This document shows positions 1 through 6,142 of a DNA stretch of 34,447 nucleotides, in pieces. The notes under the pieces are model-generated. The model was not told the DNA's origin, did no database searches, and saw only the letters and a program-made list of their open reading frames with translations. Both the position numbers and the translations under genes were made by a program. Positions within the stretch are counted from its first letter, which is position 1, and each line of letters begins with the position of its first letter. The stretch comes from Candidatus Omnitrophota bacterium (GTDB taxonomy: Bacteria; Omnitrophota; Gorgyraeia; Gygaellales; Profunditerraquicolaceae): NCBI GenBank assembly GCA_026387455.1, contig JAPLLR010000066.1:1-34447 (forward strand). The letters are read 5' to 3'.

Positions 1-340
1 TAGGAAAGCAAAGCATGATATCCACAAATCGCATAATCGCCGAGTCAATCAACCCGCCGTAAAAACCTGAGATGGAACCAAAGATAAGCCCGATGACTAC
101 CGATATCCCTACCGCGATAAGCCCGATGCTTAAAGATATGCGCGCGCCAAAGATTATGCGGGACATTAGATCGCGCCCCAAACCATCAGTGCCTAATAAA
201 TGCCTGGCTGACGGCGGCATCAACAGATTCCCCTGGTCTATAACTGACGGATCATAGGGACAAACTAATGGCGCTGCAATAGCCAACAAGGCAAATATCC
301 CGATAATAGCCATCCCGATTTTTAAACGGTTACTTTTCAT
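1..340 (-). CDS. DppC/OppC-type ABC transporter permease (partial, N-terminal 113 residues)
   Basis: Inner-membrane permease of a peptide/nickel-type ABC importer, partner of the DppB-like protein encoded just upstream. Translation from the ATG at 340 gives a first membrane helix (about residues 8-25). It is followed by the family signature HLLGTDGLGRDLMSRII and then GARISLSIGLI at the start of the transport domain. The reading frame stays open to the window edge, so the C-terminal two thirds, including the EAA loop, are not visible. The start overlaps the stop of the upstream permease in an ATGA arrangement (337-340), which supports both the start and translational coupling. Family assignment is firm; the substrate (oligopeptide, dipeptide or other) cannot be told. 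Confidence 0.9.
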   Translation of the reverse strand, partial: MKSNRLKIGMAIIGIFALLAIAAPLVCPYDPSVIDQGNLLMPPSARHLLGTDGLGRDLMSRIIFGARISLSIGLIAVGISVVIGLIFGSISGFYGGLIDSAIMRFVDIMLCFP

Positions 341-1311
341 TTTGAATAACGTATCCTTGGATCAACATAGGCATAAGCGATATCCGCGACTAAATTACCC
401 AGCATGGTCAGAATTGAAACCAAAACCACCTCAGCCATGATCAGATTCAGGTCCCGCATCATGGCTGCCTCATAAAAAAGCCGACCGATACCAGGGATAG
501 CAAAAAGCGATTCGAAAATTACGCTTCCACCCAACAACCCGGGTATTGATAAACCGACTATAGTCACGATTGGTAAAACCGCATTGCGCAAGGCATGCTT
601 ATAGATGATCTCATTCTCAGTCAGGCCTTTGGCGCGCGCGGTATAAATGTAGGGTTGACTCATGGCTTCGATCATATTCGAGCGCATATAGCGCGAGACT
701 CCGGCAAATCCACCTAGGCTTGAAACTAAAACCGGCAGGAACATATGCCTTGCCAGATCCCAGAGCTTCTGCGGCCATGAAAAATATTCAAAATCAAGCG
801 AAGTCATGCCGGATATAGGAAACCAACCAAGCTGAATACAGAATAACTGCATCAATAACAAAGCCAGCCAAAAAGTAGGTGCGGCAAATAATAAAAACAT
901 AAACACCGTAGATGCACTGTCAAAAAATGAGCCTTCTTTAAGAGCGCTTTTTACACCCCAGGGTATGGCTATAGCCAGAATAAATATTAAAGAAAGGATA
1001 TTTATCGTAAGTGTGACCGGAAGGCGCTCCAATACCTTCTCCATCACCGGCCTGCCATCGCCATAGGAACGGCCAAAATTAAACTTGGCAATATTACTTA
1101 TCCAGTTTACGTATTGCACTTGAATTGGCTTATCCAGGCCCTCCAGCTTTTCCAAGCGCCTTATTTCTTCAAGGGAGATCTTCGGATTAAGCGCCTGCTG
1201 CAGTATCACCGGCTTTCCGGGGGCAAGCTTGATTACAAAAAAACTGATCAAAGTAATCCCCAGCAGCATCGGCACAATTCCCAACAATCTCTTTAAGATA
1301 TAATTGATCAT
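337..1311 (-). CDS. DppB/OppB-type ABC transporter permease
   Basis: Integral inner-membrane subunit that forms the translocation channel of a peptide-type ABC importer. At 324 residues it has the normal family length. The N-terminal helix (IVPMLLGITLISFFVIKLAPG) is followed by a periplasmic segment and then five more hydrophobic segments. The cytoplasmic EAA loop that contacts the ATPase is recognisable (YTARAKGLTENEI, then HALRNAVLPIVT), as is the conserved FESLFAIPGIGRLFYEA stretch. Its start overlaps the stop of the binding-protein gene by 4 nt (ATGA at 1308-1311), and its own stop overlaps the next permease. No ATPase gene is visible; it could lie beyond position 1. Confidence 0.95.
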   Translation of the reverse strand: MINYILKRLLGIVPMLLGITLISFFVIKLAPGKPVILQQALNPKISLEEIRRLEKLEGLDKPIQVQYVNWISNIAKFNFGRSYGDGRPVMEKVLERLPVTLTINILSLIFILAIAIPWGVKSALKEGSFFDSASTVFMFLLFAAPTFWLALLLMQLFCIQLGWFPISGMTSLDFEYFSWPQKLWDLARHMFLPVLVSSLGGFAGVSRYMRSNMIEAMSQPYIYTARAKGLTENEIIYKHALRNAVLPIVTIVGLSIPGLLGGSVIFESLFAIPGIGRLFYEAAMMRDLNLIMAEVVLVSILTMLGNLVADIAYAYVDPRIRYSK

Positions 1312-2954
1312 TGCGTCAGACGGTTATACCTTTGCTCATCCTTTGGCACCCACCAATCAATAAAATTATAACCGATGCCTATAGGCGCCGGCTTTATACC
1401 CTTAAAGCGGCTATGCAAAATAGAGATACTCTCCGGGACAAAAATAAACATATACGGCTGATCATCATAAAGTATCTCATGGATCCTTTGGTAACAGGCT
1501 TTGCGCTTTTCAATGTCAAAATTTCTGCGGCCTTCAGTAAGCAGCTTATCCACCTCTTCATTTTTATATCCGATAAAATTAAACTGCCCCTCGCCTGTCT
1601 TGGAAGAATGGAATATATCGTAATTATCCGGCTCCATGGGCAGAGCCCAACCCAAAAGCACTGCCTCAAACTTTCGCTTATCAATATGCTCGGTCAGAAA
1701 TACACTCCACTCAATGACCTTGATCTTCACCCTTATCCCCACGTCTTTAAGCCTGCGCTGAATAATCTGAGCCACCTTAAGCCGCTCTTCATTACCCTGA
1801 TTAGTAATAATAGTAAATTCAAATGCAACGCCATTTTTATCCAACCAGCCGTCGTTATTAGTATCTGTCCAACCGGCTTCTTTTAATAATTCTTTTGCCT
1901 TCTGGGGATCAAATGGCGCAGGCTTAACTAAATCATTATACGCCCAGCTATCCGGTAGATACGGCCCCGTGGCCACTTTACCCAAGCCCAAAAGCACCAT
2001 GCTGATTATCTCATTTTTATCCACAGCGGAATTTATTGCCTTGCGCACGCGCTTATCCGCAAATCTCTTATCGCGCAAATTATATCCTAAATAAGTATAG
2101 GCAAAACTTGGCAGGCGGAATTTCTGGTAATATTTCTTGAAGAATGGCGTATCAGTCTGACGGATATATTGTAAAGGCGAAAGGCCCGCCGAATCCACTC
2201 CCTGGGTCTGCAATTCAAGGAAGATCGTAGACTCATCCGGGATCACCCGAAAGATATAGCGGTCAATGTAAGGCCGGTGCTCAAAATAATCGTGATTTGA
2301 AGTTAGCTCAATCTTCTCCTGCGTCTTCCAAGACTTGAACTTATAAGGACCAGTTCCGATAGGGTGCCGCGAATACTTACTTGTGTTTAGATCTTCTTTC
2401 TCGAGTAAATGTTTAGGGATGATAGACATGCTCCAGCTGCTTAACCCTGGAGCAAACGGCTCTTTATAGGTTACCTTAACCGTATAATCATCCAGAACCT
2501 CCAGGGATTTGACCCGCTCAAAATCTCCCCCGTAAGGAGTCTTGACCTTGGGGTCAATAAGCTTTTGATAAGTGAATTCCACATCGCGGGCAGTAAATGG
2601 CGCGCCATCATGCCAACGTACATTTTTACGCAAGTGAAAGATGATGACCAATCCATCTTCTTTAACATCCCAACTCTCAGCCAAGTCCCCTACGACCTTC
2701 ACGTCCTTATCGTATTTAACTAAACCGCTAAAGACCATACCAGAAACGCCGCTTGAGGCAGTATCTGAGGCAAGCAGCGGCAGAAGATTACGCGCATCAC
2801 CTATGGAAGCACTGACGATCGCATCGCCATAATCCTGAGCAAAACAAACGCAAGTTAATAAAAATAAAAAGGCTACCAATAAAATTGGTAGCCTTCTATA
2901 ACTCTTTAACGTCCTAATACTATGACACTCTATTTTACTGTGCCTTTGGCGCAT
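1308..2954 (-). CDS. ABC transporter substrate-binding protein, family 5 (DppA/OppA-like)
   Basis: Periplasmic solute receptor that would deliver peptides or a similar ligand to the two downstream permeases. The 548-residue product has a basic N-terminus, a hydrophobic core (ILLVAFLFLLTCVCF) and a probable signal peptidase I site after CFA. LLTC is a poor lipobox, so lipidation is unlikely. Family 5 features follow: GLVKYDKDVKVVGDLAESW, WHDGAPFTARDVEFTYQKL and GTGPYKFKSW. The ATG at 2954 lies 20 nt inside secG with only a weak Shine-Dalgarno. It is the only standard start that keeps the basic region of the signal peptide, so it was retained. A terminator-like hairpin sits inside the signal-peptide codons (2857-2895), so read-through may limit expression. 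The ligand is unknown. Confidence 0.9.
   Translation of the reverse strand: MRQRHSKIECHSIRTLKSYRRLPILLVAFLFLLTCVCFAQDYGDAIVSASIGDARNLLPLLASDTASSGVSGMVFSGLVKYDKDVKVVGDLAESWDVKEDGLVIIFHLRKNVRWHDGAPFTARDVEFTYQKLIDPKVKTPYGGDFERVKSLEVLDDYTVKVTYKEPFAPGLSSWSMSIIPKHLLEKEDLNTSKYSRHPIGTGPYKFKSWKTQEKIELTSNHDYFEHRPYIDRYIFRVIPDESTIFLELQTQGVDSAGLSPLQYIRQTDTPFFKKYYQKFRLPSFAYTYLGYNLRDKRFADKRVRKAINSAVDKNEIISMVLLGLGKVATGPYLPDSWAYNDLVKPAPFDPQKAKELLKEAGWTDTNNDGWLDKNGVAFEFTIITNQGNEERLKVAQIIQRRLKDVGIRVKIKVIEWSVFLTEHIDKRKFEAVLLGWALPMEPDNYDIFHSSKTGEGQFNFIGYKNEEVDKLLTEGRRNFDIEKRKACYQRIHEILYDDQPYMFIFVPESISILHSRFKGIKPAPIGIGYNFIDWWVPKDEQRYNRLTQ
2857..2895 (-). terminator. Rho-independent terminator-like hairpin inside a coding region
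   Basis: On the minus strand a perfect 12-bp stem, AAGGCTACCAAT with ATTGGTAGCCTT, encloses a TTT loop. It is followed directly by TTTATTTTTATT, the layout of an intrinsic terminator. It lies about 40 nt after the secG stop, within codons RRLPILLVAFLFLL of the substrate-binding protein signal peptide. Hydrophobic codons are naturally T-rich, which could produce the tract by chance, but a perfect 12-bp palindrome is less easily explained that way. The structure is visible; its activity is inferred. Confidence 0.6.
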
Positions 2955-3300
2955 CCTGTGTAGGCTGCGTTACCGGTGAAGTTACCGGTATAGATGATGT
3001 TGTTGCCGGGATCTGCGGTGCTGCTGCCGACGTTGCTGCTGGAGCCTGAGTCTTGGTCTTGCCCATAAGAGATTTGCTCTGCCTGACAGAAACCACAGCC
3101 AGTAACAAGCAAGTGATGAAAAACGCGACAGATAGCACTGTCGTAGCGCGAGTAAGAAAAGCGTTAGTCTTAGTGCCGAACATCGACTCTACACCGGCAA
3201 AACTCTCGACTAACCCAGCGCCCCTACCTCTTTGGATCAACACCAGGCCGATCAGTGCGATACAAACAATCACATGGATAACAATCAAAAAAATCGTCAT
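2935..3300 (-). CDS. secG: Preprotein translocase subunit SecG
   Basis: Small inner-membrane partner of the SecYE channel that assists SecA-driven protein export. The 121-residue product has two membrane helices (about residues 2-22 and 52-73). Between them lies the SecG signature: VLIQRGRGAGL followed by FGTKTNAFLTRATTVLS. The C-terminal tail (from about residue 80) is low-complexity, rich in Ala, Pro, Thr and Ser, which is a common and poorly conserved feature of SecG proteins. The start overlaps the tpiA stop by 4 nt (ATGA at 3297-3300), and its 3' end overlaps the start of the substrate-binding protein gene by 20 nt. secG downstream of tpiA is a common order in several phyla. Confidence 0.96.
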   Translation of the reverse strand: MTIFLIVIHVIVCIALIGLVLIQRGRGAGLVESFAGVESMFGTKTNAFLTRATTVLSVAFFITCLLLAVVSVRQSKSLMGKTKTQAPAATSAAAPQIPATTSSIPVTSPVTQPTQDAPKAQ

Positions 3301-4070
3301 TTTAATACCTCGCTTGCTTTCTTTACGATGTCGGCAAAAGACGCAACCGTCAGGCTTGCGCCTCCCACCAACGCGCCGTCAACATCCGGCTGCTTCATAA
3401 GTTCAATTATATTATCCGGCTTTACACTTCCGCCGTATTGGATCCTGACACTATCCGCTACTTCCTTATTATACAGCTTAACCAGCAGATCGCGAATGTA
3501 TTTATGCGTTTCCTGCGCCTGCTCCGGAGTAGCCGTCTTTCCTGTTCCAATTGCCCAAACCGGCTCATAGGCGATTACAATCTTAAGCAAATCTTCTGCG
3601 CTTATATCCTTAAGGCCACCAGCAACGTGAGCCTCTAAAATCTTAAAAGTCTCGCCCTTCTCTCTTTCCGCAAGCATCTCTCCGACACACATGATAGGGG
3701 TCAGGCCATGAGTTAATACGGCTTTAATCTTTTTATTCACGGTTTCATTAGTCTCACCGAAGAACTGCCTGCGCTCAGAGCGGCCGATGATCACATACTG
3801 ACATCCGGCATCCTTGATCATCTTGGGAGAAACTTCTCCCGTAAAGGCGCCCTCATCCTGCCAGTAGCAATTCTGCGCGCCTAAACCGATACCTGACTCA
3901 TTTAATACCTCAGAAATTTCACTAAGCGCCGTAAAAGGCGGGCAAAGAACCACATCAATAGTTTCTTTATCTACCTTAAACAGCTCCCTCTTTAAACCAT
4001 TAGCCAATTCAATCCCCTCGTTAATGGTCTTATACATTTTCCAGTTTCCCGCTATTATCGTCTTGCGCAT
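3297..4070 (-). CDS. tpiA: Triosephosphate isomerase with an atypical active-site residue
   Basis: Interconverts dihydroxyacetone phosphate and glyceraldehyde 3-phosphate in glycolysis and gluconeogenesis. At 257 residues it has normal length for a single TIM barrel. Seen: the N-terminal Lys motif GNWKMYKT, the catalytic Glu motif AYEPVWAIGTG, and the phosphate-binding stretches IQYGGSVKPDN and GALVGGASL. Odd: the strongly conserved GHSERR motif reads GRSERR (codon CGC at 3780-3782, residue 97). The electrophilic His of the family is therefore replaced by Arg, although the rest of the motif is intact. A single base change (CAC to CGC) would explain it. It lies 3 nt after pgk and overlaps secG. 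Family assignment is certain; full catalytic activity is not. Confidence 0.95.
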   Translation of the reverse strand: MRKTIIAGNWKMYKTINEGIELANGLKRELFKVDKETIDVVLCPPFTALSEISEVLNESGIGLGAQNCYWQDEGAFTGEVSPKMIKDAGCQYVIIGRSERRQFFGETNETVNKKIKAVLTHGLTPIMCVGEMLAEREKGETFKILEAHVAGGLKDISAEDLLKIVIAYEPVWAIGTGKTATPEQAQETHKYIRDLLVKLYNKEVADSVRIQYGGSVKPDNIIELMKQPDVDGALVGGASLTVASFADIVKKASEVLK

Positions 4071-4073
4071 AAT

Positions 4074-5255
4074 TTATTTATTTGATAAAGCAGCTACTCC
4101 GGGAAGCACTTTTCCTTCTAGAAATTCCAGGGAAGCCCCTCCGCCAGTAGATACATGTGTCATCTTATCTTCCAGTTTAAATTTCGCTACTGCCGCTGCG
4201 GTATCTCCGCCTCCGATAATAGTCGTAGCTTTCAAAGTAGAAATAAACTTGGCGATCTCCTGCGTACCCTTACTGAACGCATCCATCTCGAATATGCCTA
4301 CAGGGCCGTTCCAGACAATTGTCTTTGCCGCGCTTAGTTTGTCTTCAAACAGCTTGATCGTCTTTGGCCCGATATCAACAGCAATTTTTCCTTCGGGGAT
4401 CATTTCGCCTACAATTTCTGTCTTAGCATTGGGGTCGACTGTATCCACGACTACATGGTCAACAGGCAGTACTATTTCTTTATTTAAAGAAACTGCCTTA
4501 TCCAGAAGGCCCTTTGCTAGGTCAATCTTATCTTTTTCAAGTTTAGAGTTTCCGATCTGTTTACCCTGCGCCTTCAAGAACGTATAAGCCATGCCTCCGC
4601 CAATGATTATCGCATCGCACTTAGGAAGCAGGTTATCAATCAAACCTATTTTATCCGATACCTTGGCCCCGCCTAAAATAATCATAAATGGACGAGTAGG
4701 ATTCTCAACCGCGCTGCCCAGATACTGGATCTCTTTCTCAAGCAGGAATCCAGAAACTGACTTAAGATAATGGGTTACACCCTCAGTTGAGGCATGAGCG
4801 CGGTGGGCTGTGCCAAAAGCGTCATTCACAAAAACTTCGGCTAAAGATGCCAGCTGCTTAGCGAAATTAGAGTCATTCGCCTCTTCTTCAACATGGAATC
4901 TTAAATTCTCTAAAAGTATCACCTTTTCCTTGGCGCTATCAATCTCTTTCTTGACATTTTCGCCAACGCACTCGTTGATGAACTTAACATCCTGGCCCAA
5001 AAGCTCTTTGAGCCTTGCTGCCACCGGTTTAAGGCTGTATTTCTCAACCACCTTGCCATCTGGCCTGCCCAAATGGCTCATCAAAATCAACTTCTTGGCA
5101 CCTGCCTGCAGAATATACTTTATGGTCGGCAACGTTGCCCGAATACGCGTATCGTCAGTTATCGCAAAACTAGCATCCTGCGGCACATTAAAATCCGCCC
5201 TCATCAGCACCACTTTATCCTTTAAATCAATATCTTTTACGGTCATTTTAGCCAT
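4074..5255 (-). CDS. pgk: Phosphoglycerate kinase
   Basis: Transfers phosphate from 1,3-bisphosphoglycerate to ADP in glycolysis. The 393-residue product is a complete two-domain enzyme. N-terminal substrate site: MRADFNVP, RIRATLPTI, SHLGRPDG and GTAHRAHAST. C-terminal nucleotide site: GGAKVSDKIGL, VWNGPVGIFE and GGGDTAAAVAKF. The start was set at the ATG at 5255 because GGAGG sits about 10 nt upstream; the TTG codons at 5264 and 5261 are too close to that site, and another ATG lies at 5246. It is the first gene of an operon driven by the promoter at 5293-5321 and is followed after 3 nt by tpiA. It ends with TAA, which matters for interpreting the TAA codons in the polymerase pseudogene. Confidence 0.97.
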   Translation of the reverse strand: MAKMTVKDIDLKDKVVLMRADFNVPQDASFAITDDTRIRATLPTIKYILQAGAKKLILMSHLGRPDGKVVEKYSLKPVAARLKELLGQDVKFINECVGENVKKEIDSAKEKVILLENLRFHVEEEANDSNFAKQLASLAEVFVNDAFGTAHRAHASTEGVTHYLKSVSGFLLEKEIQYLGSAVENPTRPFMIILGGAKVSDKIGLIDNLLPKCDAIIIGGGMAYTFLKAQGKQIGNSKLEKDKIDLAKGLLDKAVSLNKEIVLPVDHVVVDTVDPNAKTEIVGEMIPEGKIAVDIGPKTIKLFEDKLSAAKTIVWNGPVGIFEMDAFSKGTQEIAKFISTLKATTIIGGGDTAAAVAKFKLEDKMTHVSTGGGASLEFLEGKVLPGVAALSNK

Positions 5256-5292
5256 ATCCAACAACCCTCCAATTAGAAAAATTTGAGTCTTT

Positions 5293-5321
5293 AATATATA
5301 TTAAATCACCCGCCTTGTCAA
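5293..5321 (-). promoter_or_regulatory. Sigma70-type promoter of the pgk-tpiA-secG-transporter operon
   Basis: On the minus strand a consensus -35 TTGACA (5316-5321) is separated by exactly 17 nt from -10 TATATT (5293-5298, 5 of 6 matches). This predicts a start near 5286 and a leader of about 30 nt that carries the GGAGG of pgk. It is one of the best promoter matches in the window. Confidence 0.8.
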
Positions 5322-5346
5322 AGGGTAATTTAGCTTAGAATCGACC

Positions 5347-5517
5347 AGCTGGCGGGAGGCTTGGCTTGGTTTTGAGCAGGGCATGGAAGCCCCGAGCGGG
5401 CACGGATCCCTACCACCAAAGACAATTGATTGACATAATTTAGGTGGCGGGTGACTTGGCCTAGTCCGAGCACGGCCAAAAGCCGCGCGCAGGACAGGCC
5501 AAGGCAGGCCCCGCCAC
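5347..5517. repeat. GC-rich mosaic intergenic element, copy A
   Basis: A 171-bp GC-rich block in an otherwise AT-rich spacer. It opens with AGCTGGCGGGAGGCTTGGCTT and closes with the inverted form CCAAGGCAGGCCCCGCCA. It shares two modules with copy B: the outer AGCTGGCGGGAGG-TTGGCTT end, and a core reading TTTTGAGCAGGGC, then GAAGCCCCGAGCGGGCACGG. An internal long imperfect hairpin spans about 5443-5517 (TGGCGGG with CCCGCCA, and TTGGCC with GGCCAA). It begins about 18 nt after the stop of the AbrB-like gene, so it could also end that transcript. It has no coding capacity. Confidence 0.75.
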
Positions 5518-5534
5518 TATAGCTACTTCCTATC

Positions 5535-5798
5535 TCATAAAGAGACTATACGTTTCTTGGCTTTCTTTGCACTAGCATAAACCTTCCCCTTAGAAGCAGC
5601 CAACCGCTCAATCTTTGCCCATTCCCCAGGCTTATAAAGACTTTCCACCACAACTTTGCAAGGCAATAGCACTACTCCTGCCTTACTCACTCCGAAGGCC
5701 AAAGAAGCTCCTGTAGTAACATGCAGGAGTTTCCTTATGCGATTCGGTATTGTAATCTGCCCCTTAGAAGTCATCTTTGCAGTCTCAAGTATTGTCAT
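5535..5798 (-). CDS. AbrB/MazE/SpoVT-type DNA-binding protein
   Basis: Small swapped-hairpin beta-barrel transcription factor or antitoxin-like protein of 87 residues. The domain is at residues 8-50 (TSKGQITIPNRIRKLL, then GASLAFGVSKAGVVLLP). The C-terminal tail is lysine-rich (ASAKKAKKRIVSL). The ATG at 5798 has AAGGAG 8 nt upstream. A promoter-like site and three GTAAGGA repeats lie in its leader, which would suit autoregulation. No toxin gene of the PIN or MazF type follows; the next 170 bp are repeat copy A. It is transcribed alone, between two copies of the same intergenic element. Domain assignment is firm; antitoxin versus regulator is unresolved. Confidence 0.85.
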   Translation of the reverse strand: MTILETAKMTSKGQITIPNRIRKLLHVTTGASLAFGVSKAGVVLLPCKVVVESLYKPGEWAKIERLAASKGKVYASAKKAKKRIVSL

Positions 5799-5815
5799 AG
5801 CAATTACTCCTTTCT

Positions 5816-5854
5816 TCCTTACTTTACTACTTAAGCACTTCCTTACATCCTTAC
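5816..5854 (-). promoter_or_regulatory. Direct repeats in the AbrB leader, possible operator
   Basis: On the minus strand GTAAGGA occurs three times (5848-5854, 5840-5846, 5816-5822). Start-to-start spacings are 8 and 24 nt, both multiples of 8. They lie between the predicted transcription start and the ribosome binding site. AbrB-family proteins often bind their own leaders, so this is a candidate operator, but purine-rich Shine-Dalgarno-like sequence could also look like this by chance. Confidence 0.3.
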
Positions 5855-5864
5855 TCTCATAATA

Positions 5865-5893
5865 AGTCTACATGATTTTATACAATCTGTCAA
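5865..5893 (-). promoter_or_regulatory. Sigma70-like promoter of the AbrB-like gene
   Basis: Minus-strand -35 TTGACA (5888-5893, perfect) lies 17 nt from a weaker -10 TAGACT (5865-5870, 4 of 6). The predicted leader is about 60 nt and contains the three GTAAGGA repeats. The poor -10 box is the weak point. Confidence 0.5.
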
Positions 5894-5910
5894 GAATATT
5901 TTACCCAAAT

Positions 5911-6110
5911 AGCTGGCGGGAGGTTTGGCTTTGTCTGTCGGTTAGTGGGTGGCGAGGCATGTTTTGAGCAGGGCCTCTGAAGCCCCGAGCGGGCACGGTT
6001 GCCCATCATTTACCATTCAAGGCAGAGCGAGGGGCTGGAAATGAGCGCAGGTGCGGCACGCTGGGCCACACCAAGCATCCCTGCGAAAAACAAGCCAAAC
6101 CCACCCGCCA
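5911..6110. repeat. GC-rich mosaic intergenic element with inverted ends, copy B
   Basis: A 200-bp element whose ends form a near-perfect inverted repeat: TGGCGGGAGGTTTGGCTTTG at the left, and AAGCCAAACCCACCCGCCA at the right. It carries the same core as copy A (TTTTGAGCAGGGC, then GAAGCCCCGAGCGGGCACGG at about 5961-5998). It has about 25 nt of extra sequence between the shared end and the core, and a different right half. It starts about 30 nt after the stop of the spermidine-synthase-like gene, in the same orientation relative to transcription as copy A. No open reading frame of note was found, so a non-autonomous MITE- or REP-like repeat is the best description. Confidence 0.75.
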
Positions 6111-6142
6111 TGAGCCCCGCGAGAAACAGAACAAAGCACCCA

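Noticed and set aside
1311-1886. Long plus-strand reading frame (191 codons)
   Set aside because: It is antisense to the substrate-binding protein, which has clear family motifs; the plus-strand product shows no recognisable domain.
4024-4587. Plus-strand reading frame of 187 codons opposite pgk and tpiA
   Set aside because: It is a shadow of two conserved glycolytic genes; its Ser/Ile/Pro-rich composition is typical of antisense reading.
5535-5798. Toxin-antitoxin module
   Set aside because: Only the AbrB/MazE-like protein is present; no toxin-like reading frame lies on either side, only repeat elements.
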